From Bacteroidales bacterium (GTDB taxonomy: Bacteria > Bacteroidota > Bacteroidia > Bacteroidales > F082): a stretch of 43,996 nt of DNA. The notes beneath the pieces are model-generated. The model saw nothing but the letters and a program-made list of their open reading frames with translations, was not told where the DNA came from and did no database searches. The stretch is from the NCBI GenBank assembly GCA_017508895.1, contig JAFWRA010000255.1, positions 1 to 43,996 on the forward strand, written 5' to 3'. Numbering within the stretch: the stretch's first letter is position 1; the number at the start of each line of letters is the position of its first letter. Below, one piece after another: positions 7,644 to 17,204 of the stretch. Made by a program: the position numbers and the translations under genes.

Positions 7644-9170
7644 ATGGGAATCGTAGCACGACAGAGTATCAAAGGCACTATCGCCACCTATGTTGGGGTG
7701 GCTGTGGGTATCATCACCACCTTTTTCATTCAGACAAAAGCCCTTCAGCCTGAACAGATTGGACTGATTGATGTCCTGCTGCAATGCTCCATTTTGTTCA
7801 GTGGGCTTGCGCTTTTGGGCACCACGTCCTCTGCCATGCGTTATTACCCTTTCTTTAAGGATGAGGAGCAACGCGACCATGGCTTCTTTGGCTGGACCTT
7901 GCTGGTACCTTTGGTGGGTTTCGCCTTCTTCCTCCTGGCGTTTTTCGTCTTCAAGACGCCTATCGTCAACTATTTCTCGAAAGACTCGGCGATGTTTGGC
8001 GAATACGTCAACTTCGTCATCCCCTTGGCGTTTTTCATGCTGTATATCTCGGTCTTCGAGACAAACAGCAACCTCTTGTTGCGCATTGTCTTGCCGAAGT
8101 TCGTCCGCGAGGTGGGCTTGCGTGTAGGCACTTTGGCCATCTATCTGCTCTACTATTACAAGGTCATTGATTTTGATGGCGTTATCGTCGCTTTCTGTGT
8201 GCTTTACGGACTCGCCACCTTGATCAATATCGTCTATCTGCTTTCGTTGAAGCGGGTCTCGTTCAAGATCGAGTGGAACTATCTCAAGCCGCAGCTGAAG
8301 CGCGATTTCATGTTCTACACCTTGTTTATGCTGACAGCGGCTTTGGCAGGCAACGTAATCCCCATGTTAAGCAAGTTCTTTGTGGCTGGCGTGTCGGGGT
8401 TCCGTTTGGCAGGTGTATTCACCATCGCGACCAACATCGCTGCCGTCGTGGAGATGCCCTACCGTTCGCTGGGCGCCATCTCGCGACCGCATATCTCCAA
8501 TGCGATGGCCAAGCAGGACGTGAAGACCGCCGACGCTTTGTGCAAGAACGTAGCCTTGCATCAGTTCATCGCAGGCAGTCTCGTGTTTTTCCTGGTTTGG
8601 ATCAATATCGACTATCTCTTCGACTTGCTGCCTAATGGCGATATCTACCGTTTGGGCAAATGGGCGGTATTGATTTTGTCGCTGAGCCGACTTGTCTATT
8701 CCACTTTTGCCGTGACTACCACGGTGTTGAGTTACTCCAAGTTCTACTATTACTCGCTGGCCTTCACCATCATCTTGGCCACCATTTCTTTCGGACTGAA
8801 TGCCTGGTGGGTGCCGCGTTGGGACATCAACGGAGGTGCCTTAGCCAATGCCGTGTCTTACCTTATCTATTTCATCCTGTTGCTGGCATTCATCAGGTGG
8901 AAGATAGGGGTGAATCCGCTCTCGGTGAAATTGCTTCCCGTGGCAGCGATCATCTTGCTTTTGTTTGGTTTCAATTGGCTCTGGACCACTCTTTTGACGC
9001 CCGTACTAGCCAACATGTTCGCCAAACCCATTTTGGGCCAGACGCTTGATGCGTTATTGAAGTCCGTTTTGTTCCTCGTGTTAGGCTTTGTCGCCCTTTA
9101 CAAGTTGAAGGTCTCTCAATCCGTCAACGATTTGATTGACAAGGGTGTGGATATAATTCTTCGTAGGTAA
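7644..9170 (+). CDS. Polysaccharide/lipid-linked oligosaccharide flippase (Wzx/MATE-like)
   Basis: A 508-residue polytopic membrane protein of the MOP superfamily (Polysacc_synt fold), with about 12-14 hydrophobic helices across the whole length. The N-terminus (SIKGTIATYVGVAVGIITTF) is the usual first helix of Bacteroidota O-antigen or polysaccharide translocases. Such proteins flip lipid-linked glycans across the inner membrane. It follows the BrkB-like gene by 9 nt and has no promoter box of its own. It ends 4 nt from a convergent gene. Several glycosyltransferases lie within the next 10 kb, but no polymerase or ligase is visible, so the glycan is unknown. Confidence 0.88.
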   Translation: MGIVARQSIKGTIATYVGVAVGIITTFFIQTKALQPEQIGLIDVLLQCSILFSGLALLGTTSSAMRYYPFFKDEEQRDHGFFGWTLLVPLVGFAFFLLAFFVFKTPIVNYFSKDSAMFGEYVNFVIPLAFFMLYISVFETNSNLLLRIVLPKFVREVGLRVGTLAIYLLYYYKVIDFDGVIVAFCVLYGLATLINIVYLLSLKRVSFKIEWNYLKPQLKRDFMFYTLFMLTAALAGNVIPMLSKFFVAGVSGFRLAGVFTIATNIAAVVEMPYRSLGAISRPHISNAMAKQDVKTADALCKNVALHQFIAGSLVFFLVWINIDYLFDLLPNGDIYRLGKWAVLILSLSRLVYSTFAVTTTVLSYSKFYYYSLAFTIILATISFGLNAWWVPRWDINGGALANAVSYLIYFILLLAFIRWKIGVNPLSVKLLPVAAIILLLFGFNWLWTTLLTPVLANMFAKPILGQTLDALLKSVLFLVLGFVALYKLKVSQSVNDLIDKGVDIILRR

Positions 9171-9173
9171 GGG

Positions 9174-11186
9174 TTATGGCATAACGTCCAACTTAAGGAT
9201 GCACCGGCCTTGTTTGGTTGTTACTTCAACTAAGTATAAGGCGGGTGTCAAATGCGTCAATTCCCATGCCATCTGGTGGTCGCCTTCTTCTTCAATCATG
9301 CACTGCCCCAATAAATTGAGTAGCCTGGCTTTCATGTTTCCTTCCGTTTCGATGAAAACCTTGTCGTGCGCGGGGTTGGGATAGACGGCTACTTGTAATG
9401 CCTGATGGTCGTCAATGTTGAAAAAACCCGCAGTGACTGCGATTTCCTGCTCGGTGTAGCCGCAGTCGTTCCAAGCCCTCACTTTCAGGGTTGTGGCACC
9501 AGGCGAGGTGGTCATCAAGGTGCAGCGCGTCCCTAAGGTATCCACAATCCAGTCAGGTCCCTCGCAAAACCATTCGTAACGGGTAGCGAAAGCAACTGAA
9601 TCAATGTGGTAGTTGTATTCGTTGTTGACGAGTTCGGTCGAAACAAATATTTCTTGCAACCCCACGATTTCGGGAATCGGTGAAGGGCGTTGCAAAACAT
9701 TGAGATGCATGTTGACCACCGAGTCGCAGCCGTGACTTGAGACGAGGGTCTGCTGATATTGTCCTGATTGCGTGTATTCGAGTCCATTCCATACGAAGTT
9801 TTCGCAAACTGTAGTATCGCAAGCAACGTTGTATGCATTTATCATGTTGAGGTGTAGGGTAACGATACTGTCGCAGCCGTTTGGTGTTGTGAAAGTTTGC
9901 TGGTAATCGCCGCTCTCCGTATAGATTTGCCCATTCCATTCGTATTCGCCGCAGTCGGTGTGCGTAAACTGGTGCTCCACACTGTGGTAGATGAACAGGC
10001 TCAAGGTCACGATGCTGTCGCACCCTTGCTGGTTGGTGAAGGTTTGCTGGTAGGCACCGCTCTGGGTGAGGGTAAGGCTACCCCATTCGTAGGAGTTGCA
10101 AGCGTATATGGGGTAGGGCACGAAGTATTCTTCCGCATGGTTGATGGTCAAATCCAGCGTGGCGATGCTGTCGCAGCCCCATTGGTTGACCAAAGTAGTT
10201 TGGTAGAGACCTGATTCATTGTAGGTTTGGCCGTTCCAAGTGTATGATTCGCAGCTTGATGCAATGGTATGGCTGAAGCTGCTTTCATGAACCGAGATAC
10301 GGACGATGTTGCTGAAGAGGATGCCTCCGTCGCTGGTGGCCCAAAGGCGAAGATACCATCCGTCATAGGAATTGTTTAGGATTTGTCCAGTGTAGGCGAT
10401 AGGGGCCGTGAACGCTTCGTCTTGTGAGATTTCCCATCCGTATTCGTCTATGTTGTATAAAACAGGCAGTGTCAACTCAAGCGGCCCTTCGTTACATATG
10501 GGTGCTGGTTCGTGAAGCTGTCCAACGAATGGATAGGGCGAGAACTCAAGGTCGCGAATAGCCCTAACGGCGAAATAGCCTCCATATGTAGCTGTTATAT
10601 TGTCCTTTTGGCAAGGGGCAATGTAAGCATTCCAAGCCCAGGCTTCCTCGGGGTAGGGTGATCCGAAATGCACATACCAGGCCCTTTCGTTGTTTTCCTG
10701 AGTACTCGACCAATAAGGATGCAACCCCAAAGGATCTCCTGCTGCGTTGAGTGTCGGTTCGTAGAAGATGGCGTTGACATACAACATTTTCAGCTGCCCA
10801 GCGGCAGGAAGATACCATCCATTGTCGATGTCGACGGCTGCTGCTGCATATTGTCCAGAATAGCCGGTCGACTGGTAGTGGTCAAGGATCGAGAGTGTAT
10901 TGGAATAACCGTTGATATCCGCGAAGGCGCTGGTCAGGATGTTGTTGTTGGTGTTGATGACGTGTGGGAGGCCTTGTATTTCTTCGGTCAAGCCCCATGG
11001 GATGTTTGCAGCTGCATCGTGCAGCGCCACCATCCACCCTGCGGTGCAGTCCTCGTTAAGATAGAACACTACACCTTGGCTGCCATCGGGGTTGGTGACC
11101 AGTTGTCCTAAGTGGTATTCTTGCGCTTGCAGCCCCAAAGATGTGATAATGCTGAGCAATATGGTGATGATAGTCGTTTTTTTCAT
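9174..11186 (-). CDS. Secreted FISUMP-like repeat protein with T9SS type A sorting domain
   Basis: A 670-residue exported protein. A signal peptide (about residues 1-21, ending LGLQAQ) is followed by a DUF1566/FISUMP-like region (about 22-212) with GWYLPAAGQLKMLY and HPYWSSTQENNERAW. Then come a linker domain and four copies of a 40-residue repeat at about 311-350, 362-400, 411-450 and 460-498, each built on a C-x-x-Y/F-x-W-N/G-G core, an SGxYQ(Q/T)T segment and GCDS. The tail from about residue 595 is a T9SS type A domain (VAVYPNPAHDKVFIET, ending in a basic Gln-Gly-Arg segment), which directs secretion by the Por system and cell-surface attachment. It follows a paralogue of its N-terminal part by 11 nt. 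The ligand is unknown. Confidence 0.87.
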   Translation of the reverse strand: MKKTTIITILLSIITSLGLQAQEYHLGQLVTNPDGSQGVVFYLNEDCTAGWMVALHDAAANIPWGLTEEIQGLPHVINTNNNILTSAFADINGYSNTLSILDHYQSTGYSGQYAAAAVDIDNGWYLPAAGQLKMLYVNAIFYEPTLNAAGDPLGLHPYWSSTQENNERAWYVHFGSPYPEEAWAWNAYIAPCQKDNITATYGGYFAVRAIRDLEFSPYPFVGQLHEPAPICNEGPLELTLPVLYNIDEYGWEISQDEAFTAPIAYTGQILNNSYDGWYLRLWATSDGGILFSNIVRISVHESSFSHTIASSCESYTWNGQTYNESGLYQTTLVNQWGCDSIATLDLTINHAEEYFVPYPIYACNSYEWGSLTLTQSGAYQQTFTNQQGCDSIVTLSLFIYHSVEHQFTHTDCGEYEWNGQIYTESGDYQQTFTTPNGCDSIVTLHLNMINAYNVACDTTVCENFVWNGLEYTQSGQYQQTLVSSHGCDSVVNMHLNVLQRPSPIPEIVGLQEIFVSTELVNNEYNYHIDSVAFATRYEWFCEGPDWIVDTLGTRCTLMTTSPGATTLKVRAWNDCGYTEQEIAVTAGFFNIDDHQALQVAVYPNPAHDKVFIETEGNMKARLLNLLGQCMIEEEGDHQMAWELTHLTPALYLVEVTTKQGRCILKLDVMP

Positions 11187-11197
11187 GGCTTGATGTT

Positions 11198-11833
11198 TTA
11201 GAAGTTTCTGATACTTCGGATACTCATGGGGATATCTCCTAAATCCGTTCTGTTTTTGACAATGGCACCTAATCGGCCGTCACTTCCCAAATAAAGGGCG
11301 CAGTCGTTGTCGAAACCGTATACTGATGAAGACCAGTAGAACCATTTGCCTTGTATTTGTGCACCTTCAAGCAGCTTGAGGGAATTGTTGATGATGGGGG
11401 CACTGCCGTATAGGATGTTGAGCTGCCCGATTGAAGGCCAATACCAGCCATGCTCGAAATCTACAGCCCAGGCGCCCGGATACTTTGAATGGTCATTTTG
11501 TGATGCCGATCGCAAGAACGCTGTGTTGTCGTAGCCGTCGAGGTCGTAGATGGCTTCGCGTTGGGAATTCCAACCAGTCAGGCCCCAGGGGAGTTCGTTG
11601 ACGTATGACCATTGTATTTGCTGGGCTTGTATATCAGGGTGTAGCACCCAACCGTGATGACCGGTCTCATCGACGTAGAAGACCACGCCAATGCCACCTC
11701 CGTTATAGTTCTCGGGACGTACAATGATGGTGTCGGCTCCTTGCACACAAAGGATGTCGCCGATGCGGGCATTCTGTCCGAAGCCAAGAATAGAGATGAC
11801 GGCAAAGACTGTAAGCAATATGTTTTTTCTCAT
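11198..11833 (-). CDS. Secreted FISUMP/DUF1566-like protein
   Basis: From the ATG at 11833 this is a 211-residue protein with a signal peptide (MRKNILLTVFAVISILGFGQ). The longer frame extends upstream through the promoter and into the divergent glycosyltransferase gene, so it was rejected. The mature part is a single FISUMP/DUF1566-like domain: GWYWPSIGQLNILYG, WFYWSSSVYG and a closing SIRSIRNF match the corresponding phrases of the next gene's N-terminal domain (GWYLPAAGQLKMLY, YWSSTQ, AVRAIRDL). No T9SS tail is present, so it may be periplasmic or a partner of the repeat protein. A TACTTTTG promoter box lies 35 nt upstream and probably drives both genes. Confidence 0.82.
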   Translation of the reverse strand: MRKNILLTVFAVISILGFGQNARIGDILCVQGADTIIVRPENYNGGGIGVVFYVDETGHHGWVLHPDIQAQQIQWSYVNELPWGLTGWNSQREAIYDLDGYDNTAFLRSASQNDHSKYPGAWAVDFEHGWYWPSIGQLNILYGSAPIINNSLKLLEGAQIQGKWFYWSSSVYGFDNDCALYLGSDGRLGAIVKNRTDLGDIPMSIRSIRNF

Positions 11834-11867
11834 GGCGAATAGAATTTGTTTTTCCCGTTTCAATGTG

Positions 11868-11875
11868 CAAAAGTA
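11868..11875 (-). promoter_or_regulatory. Promoter -7 box of the two-gene FISUMP unit
   Basis: TACTTTTG on the minus strand, a match to TAnnTTTG, 35 nt before the ATG at 11833. It decides against the longer open frame that continues upstream of it. Confidence 0.6.
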
Positions 11876-11935
11876 GGAATTTTTTTTTATTAGCATCAAA
11901 CCGAACAAGTTTCCTTTAGTGAACAGATTTTTTAG

Positions 11936-11943
11936 TAGCTTTG
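11936..11943 (+). promoter_or_regulatory. Promoter -7 box of the glycosyltransferase gene at 11962
   Basis: TAGCTTTG on the plus strand; the TTG within it is the false start of the longest open frame. The ATG at 11962 lies 18 nt after the box. Confidence 0.62.
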
Positions 11944-11961
11944 CAAGCCAAAAAAGACCGT

Positions 11962-13134
11962 ATGAAAGTATTGATGCTGTTAGACCACGTGTTTCCTCCC
12001 GACACGCGTGTCGAGAATGAAATAAAATCCCTTGCCGAGGCTGGCCATGAGGTTCATATCGCTTGTTTCCACAAAGAGGGGGAACCGCTGGTGGAGATAA
12101 CGCGTTATTGTACGATATGTCGCAATCCAATCTCAAAATTCATGTATAAGGCGAGCGTTGGTGTGCTGAAATTTCCGTTTTATTTCAACTATTGGCGTAG
12201 CATTGTCGATGGGCTTTTCGCTAATGAGAAATATGATGTGCTTCATGTGCATGATTTGCCATTGGCCAAGGTGGGTTATGAGGCGAAATGCAAATATGGA
12301 GTACATTTTGTCCTAGATTTACATGAAAATTGGCCTGTGCTGTTGCAACTCTCGAAACATACGAATACTTTTCTCGGCAAGTTGTTGTCATCCAATGACC
12401 AATGGGTGAGGTATGAGAAAGAAATGTGTGGTTTGGCTGATAAAGTCATAGTCGTTGTCGATGAAGCAAAAGCACGCGTTTGCGGTTTAGGTGTTGAGCC
12501 CGAAAAGGTGAAAGTGGTGTCAAACACTTTGAATCTTGACCAGTTTGATCCTATTGAGAGGAAAGAGTTCAAGACGGATAAATTCAGGATGCTTTATGTG
12601 GGAGGAATCAATTACCATCGTGGCATTCAATATGTGATCCAAGCCATTTCTTTGTTGAAGAAAAAGGGTGTTGAGGTGCATTTTGATTTGGTAGGCGATG
12701 GGAGTTATCTTGATGATATTAGACGAATTATCAATGAATTACAGGTTCAAGATAATGTAACGGTTCATGGTTTCAAGCACTACACCCAGATTTGTGACAT
12801 CTACGAAGCTGCCAATGTAGCCCTGATTCCGCATGTGAAGTCAGGCCACACTGATAATACGATACCGCATAAGATTTTCCAATATTTGTATGCTGGAATC
12901 CCGATGATTGTTTCAAATTGCGACCCTTTGGTTCGTATCGTAAACGAAACAAGAGGTGGGGAGAGTTATCGTTTTGACCATCCTGAAGAGTTGGCCGAAA
13001 TCATTGCAAGGCTCTATTCGCATCCTGAACAGTTAAACAACTATATCCTTCATGGCCGTCAAGCGGTGATTGACAAGTACAACTGGAAAGTGGATGGGGC
13101 TAAGTTGATCGGACTATATAAGGACTTGGCCTAG
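11962..13134 (+). CDS. GT-B glycosyltransferase (family 4-like)
   Basis: A 390-residue GT-B fold enzyme that would transfer a sugar from a nucleotide-sugar donor. The start is the ATG at 11962; the longer frame begins with TTG inside the promoter box. The N-terminal Rossmann domain has DHVFPPDTRVENEIKSLAEA and DVLHVHDLPLAKVGYEAK. The C-terminal domain has MLYVGGINYHRGIQYVIQA (donor-site loop) and HKIFQYLYAGIPMIVSN (the helix that contacts the nucleotide-sugar). It overlaps the convergent glycosyltransferase gene by 21 nt, so the two transcripts are antisense to each other at their 3' ends. Donor and acceptor cannot be read from the sequence. Confidence 0.9.
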   Translation: MKVLMLLDHVFPPDTRVENEIKSLAEAGHEVHIACFHKEGEPLVEITRYCTICRNPISKFMYKASVGVLKFPFYFNYWRSIVDGLFANEKYDVLHVHDLPLAKVGYEAKCKYGVHFVLDLHENWPVLLQLSKHTNTFLGKLLSSNDQWVRYEKEMCGLADKVIVVVDEAKARVCGLGVEPEKVKVVSNTLNLDQFDPIERKEFKTDKFRMLYVGGINYHRGIQYVIQAISLLKKKGVEVHFDLVGDGSYLDDIRRIINELQVQDNVTVHGFKHYTQICDIYEAANVALIPHVKSGHTDNTIPHKIFQYLYAGIPMIVSNCDPLVRIVNETRGGESYRFDHPEELAEIIARLYSHPEQLNNYILHGRQAVIDKYNWKVDGAKLIGLYKDLA

Positions 13135-14424
13135 AAGCCTTGCATAGTCGCCTGCCATTGTTTTCCTCGAAAACTGCTCAACCGCTACGCTTGTGTTGCC
13201 GGTCAGGTTATGGTCGAGATACTTCTGATAGAGGTTTTTTAGCGTCATTTTAATCTTCTCTTTGTCCCCAAAGCTGACGGTCTGGCCTGCACCAGTTTCC
13301 CTAAGGATTCTTGCCGCATCGCCATTTTCAGGACCGATGCAGAGGATGGGACGACCCGAGGCCATGTATTCGAACAATTTCCCTGTCACTAAACCTTTTG
13401 CGCGGGGTTCACTGTCAGGCATGAGCAAGAGCAACAGCAGCGTAGAACTGCGATGTGCTGCCGATACTTGGTCATGCGGAATGCAAGGAGAATAGTTGAC
13501 ATGTTGTGTTAACCCATTTTCATCGATGCTGCTCACCAGGGTGCTGTCAATCTGACCAATCATGTTGATTTTTAGGTTCTTGTCAAAACCGCTATCTTCC
13601 TTGATGAGCTCAGCCATGGCTTGCCAGAGGTTGTTAGGATTTTGGATCTTGGAGAGTACGCCAAGATAGGTGATGGTAAATGTATCAGGCAGACTGACAG
13701 GCGTTTGCACATCATCATCACGGTCAAAGCCATTATAGATTGTCCTGACGTTCCTGTTGCCTATTCTTCCGAGTCTTCTCGCACCATCGGGTGCCACCGT
13801 AACTACCTTGTCGGCTTGTGTCAACACCTCGAGTTCCAAACGGTGATGCTTGCGATCGGCCCGACGGGTGAGATGCAGGTCGTTATAGTAGTCGATTTCG
13901 GTCCAGGGGTCGCGGAAGTCGGCAATCCATGGAATGCCTAAATCCTTTTTCAATTTCATGGCAATCAGGTGCATGGAGTGGGGCGGCCCTGTGCTGATGA
14001 TGGCATCTATAGGATGGTCTTGCAGATAGTTTTTCAGATAGCGCACCGAGGGCTTCACCCACCAACAACGGGCATCGGGGATGAAGAGATTGCCACGAAT
14101 CCATAAAGAGAGATTCTCTTTCCATCCTTTTTTCTTTTCTTTCTCATGAATGAATCCCATTTTCACCGTTTCCTCTTTCTTGATGCCGAGAAACTTCTTA
14201 TACAAAGTGTAAGGTTCAACGATTGGCCTTCTGATGACTTCAATATTTGGAGCAATGTCTTTTTCTAAGGAAGGGTCAATAATCGGATATTCAGCGTTTT
14301 CTGTGGTGTAAATCACGGGCTGCCAGCCAAATTCTGGCAGGTATTTCGACATTTTTAGCCAGCGTTGAACGCCGCTGCCACCCGACGGGGGCCAATAGTA
14401 AGTGATGATCAGAACGCGTTTCAT
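13114..14424 (-). CDS. GT-B glycosyltransferase (family 4-like)
   Basis: A 436-residue GT-B enzyme of a type common in Bacteroidota. The N-terminus, ITYYWPPSGGSGVQRWLKM, is the classic opening of these enzymes. The centre has STGPPHSMHLIAMKLKKDLG and WIADFRDPWTEIDYY, followed by a C-terminal donor domain with FTITYLGVLS and KLFEYMASGRPILCIGPENG. Its start overlaps the end of the YfhO gene by 4 nt, so it is the last gene of a minus-strand operon running from a GT2 gene (17205-18185) through DUF4834 and YfhO. Donor and acceptor are unknown. Confidence 0.9.
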   Translation of the reverse strand: MKRVLIITYYWPPSGGSGVQRWLKMSKYLPEFGWQPVIYTTENAEYPIIDPSLEKDIAPNIEVIRRPIVEPYTLYKKFLGIKKEETVKMGFIHEKEKKKGWKENLSLWIRGNLFIPDARCWWVKPSVRYLKNYLQDHPIDAIISTGPPHSMHLIAMKLKKDLGIPWIADFRDPWTEIDYYNDLHLTRRADRKHHRLELEVLTQADKVVTVAPDGARRLGRIGNRNVRTIYNGFDRDDDVQTPVSLPDTFTITYLGVLSKIQNPNNLWQAMAELIKEDSGFDKNLKINMIGQIDSTLVSSIDENGLTQHVNYSPCIPHDQVSAAHRSSTLLLLLLMPDSEPRAKGLVTGKLFEYMASGRPILCIGPENGDAARILRETGAGQTVSFGDKEKIKMTLKNLYQKYLDHNLTGNTSVAVEQFSRKTMAGDYARLLGQVLI

Positions 14425-16940
14425 GATGCCTTTTCTTTTTTAGGTTTGAAGGTATAGAAGAGTGCGCCAATCAAGCCCAGGATCATAAGGAGTGAGCTGA
14501 CGAACGCAACGGTGTTGCCCACAGTATAGGCCTTGGGTGCATATTCCATCACGATTTCATGCTCGCCGCTTGGAATGAGGGCGGCACGCAGGAGATAATT
14601 TGCTCTGAGTAAAGGCTGCTCTTGACCATCAACGTACATCTTCCAACCTTTTTCAGTCCAAATCTCGGAGAAAACCACCAAATAGTCAGCGGCACTCGGT
14701 CCTTGAGTCTGTCGAAGGGCCGAATTAAACCTATAGGTTAGTTTGTTGGGCTGGTATTCTTCCAACGTAATAGCAGGAACGACGCTGTCAGTAAGTTTAT
14801 AATTCCCTATCTGTTGTGCGAAATCCTTGTGAAGGATGGCGGTATGCTTTAGGTCTGTGGCAGCGATGGCGTCAATTTCCTCGTTGGGCGTTTCAACCCA
14901 ATTGATATCGTTGACTACCCAAGCGTTACCAAAGGCGTTGGGGTTGGGGAAAGGCTGTGAGCTGGGATTGAAGATGATGTATTTAGTGTTCAGCATATTG
15001 AGTACCTTGAGCTGCATTAAGGATTGCATCATGTCTTGGCTTGTCTTCGCACTTCTGAGTTGGTTGAGTTCACCTCCAAGGTATTGGGTGATGACATCTT
15101 GATAACGGCGTAGCTTGGCTCCCGAATAACCGCCGAGTGACTTGTGGAAATAGCAGGTGCTGGCATCGTTGAACATGTCTTTGGTGATGTCGGCCACACG
15201 GAAGTCTAAGTCGTTGTCGTTCAAGATGTATTGGTCGGCAGCGGAAGCTGCAAATGGCTTGTCGTATTTTTGCTTGCTGACGAATTTGTCGTTGTTGAGG
15301 TAACGCTTGTCGATGGGGTACATGTCAATCAAAACCAAGGCTGCAAGGATGGGGAAGGCAATCTGGCCTCTCAGTTTACCTTTGCCGTAGAGGAACAGCG
15401 GCACGGCGGATAGGAGGATGAAGAGCAGGCTGCGGAGCGCGTCTTTACGGAAGATGGCCACGCGCACGTTTTCAAGCTGAGTGGCAAAGGTGGCGTATAG
15501 GGCACCGTCTTTGCCTGTACTCATGGCTGCAAATTGTTCAGATTCGCCTTGGCTGAGGAAGTTGAAGAAGAGCTTTGGAGCAATGTAGAATAACAAGCAG
15601 ATACCTGCTGTGATGCCTAAAGCGATGTAAAACTTCTTCATGTTTTGTTTGAAGCTCTCTGGGCTTTTTGCGATTTCAGCTAACCCCAAGAAGCCTAAAA
15701 GTGGCATGGTGACTTCTGCAATGACTAAGGTCATGGATACCGCCCTAAATTTATCATAGCCAGGAATATAGTCCAAGAAGAAGTTGGTGAAGCCCATGAA
15801 GTTCTTGCCCCAGCTCAGTAAGATGGAGAGGAGTGTGGCGACAAGAAGGGCCCATTTCAGCTTGCCTTTCACCGTTAAGGCACCTAATACGAAAAGAAAA
15901 ACGACAATGGCACCCACATACACGGGACCGCTGGTTCCAGGTTGGTCGCCCCAATAGGCGTTTTGCTGGGCGATGGTGTCGCGGAATTGGCGATCAGCTT
16001 TTTCAAGGGCGGGATTCTGCTTTCCAATATATGCTGAAGCACCACCTTTTGCGTTAGGAATCAGTAGACTCCATGTCTCGCCTTTCCCGTAGCTCCATTG
16101 CGTGATGTAGTCGCGGTCAAGACCTTGGGTTTGGTTACTTTCGTTACGCGTCAGAACGGGTTTGCCACGTGTGGTTTCTTTGCCAAACTCATAGTTGCCG
16201 TAAAGGGCTGTTGAGCAGGTGAGAACACCAATGATGGCGGCTGCCGCCAAACCAATGGAGGCCTTGAAGAAATGTCCCAACTTCTTGTTTTTGATGTCGC
16301 TGATGAGCTCCGCGATGACCAAAATGACAATAATTAAAGCTAAGTAGTAGGTGATTTGTAGATGGTTGGTGCGCACCTCAAAAGCTAAGGCGAAGGCAGT
16401 CAAAAGCCAGCCCCACAGGTACTTGCCTTTGTAGGCTAGCAACACACCTGCGATGACAGGAGCCATATAGGCCATAGCCATGGCTTTAGCGTTGTGGCCT
16501 GCACCAATCACGATGAATAGGTATGATGTGAATCCGTATGCAATGGCTCCAATAAAGCTAATCCAGAAGCCACAATCCAGTACGAGTAATAGGACGAAAA
16601 ATCCTAGCATACAGATGAATACGGAGCCAATAGGGTGGGGGAAACCCAAACTTAGGCCTTTGTAGATGGGGTTCGTGAGGTTGCCTTTTGGGGTTACAGA
16701 AATGTTCCATGCGGGCATGCCTCCGAAAGGAGCGTTAGTCCAAAGGGTCTCTTCTCCCGTGGCATTGCGGTATTCAGTGATTTCTTGCGACATGCCAAGG
16801 TGCATCTCAATGTCGTGCTGCTTGATGCGCTTTCCTTGCAAAACCGGACTAAAGTAAACCAGCGTAATAACCGCAAATGCGATAATTGCGGCTACGATGC
16901 TGAGGATGTTTTTGTTCTTCTGGAAAAAGCTATTCTTCAT
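14421..16940 (-). CDS. YfhO family membrane protein
   Basis: YfhO proteins are large polytopic membrane proteins of the GT-C type; some Gram-positive members are needed for lipoteichoic acid glycosylation, while the Bacteroidota ones are uncharacterised. This one has 839 residues: an N-terminal helix, a long loop with QHDIEMHLGMSQEITEYRNA and NAPFGGMPAWNIS, then about twelve further helices, a large soluble C-terminal domain and a final helix (about residues 808-830). The Asp/Glu pair in the first loop resembles the catalytic site of GT-C enzymes. It lies between DUF4834 and a glycosyltransferase, with a 4-nt overlap to the latter, which supports a role in glycan assembly. Confidence 0.88.
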   Translation of the reverse strand: MKNSFFQKNKNILSIVAAIIAFAVITLVYFSPVLQGKRIKQHDIEMHLGMSQEITEYRNATGEETLWTNAPFGGMPAWNISVTPKGNLTNPIYKGLSLGFPHPIGSVFICMLGFFVLLLVLDCGFWISFIGAIAYGFTSYLFIVIGAGHNAKAMAMAYMAPVIAGVLLAYKGKYLWGWLLTAFALAFEVRTNHLQITYYLALIIVILVIAELISDIKNKKLGHFFKASIGLAAAAIIGVLTCSTALYGNYEFGKETTRGKPVLTRNESNQTQGLDRDYITQWSYGKGETWSLLIPNAKGGASAYIGKQNPALEKADRQFRDTIAQQNAYWGDQPGTSGPVYVGAIVVFLFVLGALTVKGKLKWALLVATLLSILLSWGKNFMGFTNFFLDYIPGYDKFRAVSMTLVIAEVTMPLLGFLGLAEIAKSPESFKQNMKKFYIALGITAGICLLFYIAPKLFFNFLSQGESEQFAAMSTGKDGALYATFATQLENVRVAIFRKDALRSLLFILLSAVPLFLYGKGKLRGQIAFPILAALVLIDMYPIDKRYLNNDKFVSKQKYDKPFAASAADQYILNDNDLDFRVADITKDMFNDASTCYFHKSLGGYSGAKLRRYQDVITQYLGGELNQLRSAKTSQDMMQSLMQLKVLNMLNTKYIIFNPSSQPFPNPNAFGNAWVVNDINWVETPNEEIDAIAATDLKHTAILHKDFAQQIGNYKLTDSVVPAITLEEYQPNKLTYRFNSALRQTQGPSAADYLVVFSEIWTEKGWKMYVDGQEQPLLRANYLLRAALIPSGEHEIVMEYAPKAYTVGNTVAFVSSLLMILGLIGALFYTFKPKKEKAS

Positions 16941-16961
16941 TGTTATTGTTATGTGCTGTTT

Positions 16962-17177
16962 CTATTTAATCTCTTCGTAATCAGTGTATTCTCCGATGTT
17001 TGGGTCTACATGGGGCTTCTTAGTCTCATTGGTGGAACTCTTAGTCTCTTCTTGCGCATATTGATTCATCTGTTTCTCTAGCTTTCGCATCTTTCTCCTG
17101 AATATCAGCTTGATAAGCATGCTAAATGCATAGAAAAACAATACGACGGTGAGTAATATTCTTAAAAAGGCTCCCAT
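16962..17177 (-). CDS. DUF4834 family small membrane protein
   Basis: A 71-residue protein with one membrane helix (about residues 4-26), a strongly basic segment (IFRRKMRKLEKQ) and an acidic, hydrophilic tail ending TDYEEIK. Length, layout and the N-terminal MGAFLRILLTVVLFFYAF fit DUF4834, a Bacteroidota family of unknown function. It lies 21 nt before the YfhO gene and 27 nt after the GT2 gene in the same orientation, so it belongs to this operon and may be an accessory membrane protein. The basic stretch after the helix suggests that the C-terminus is cytoplasmic. Confidence 0.8.
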   Translation of the reverse strand: MGAFLRILLTVVLFFYAFSMLIKLIFRRKMRKLEKQMNQYAQEETKSSTNETKKPHVDPNIGEYTDYEEIK

Positions 17178-17204
17178 GTTCTTATCTTATAAGGTGCTGC
17201 GAAA

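Noticed and set aside
11834..12136. N-terminal extension of the FISUMP gene to 12136
   Set aside because: It overlaps the divergent glycosyltransferase gene and its promoter; a signal peptide begins at the ATG at 11833.
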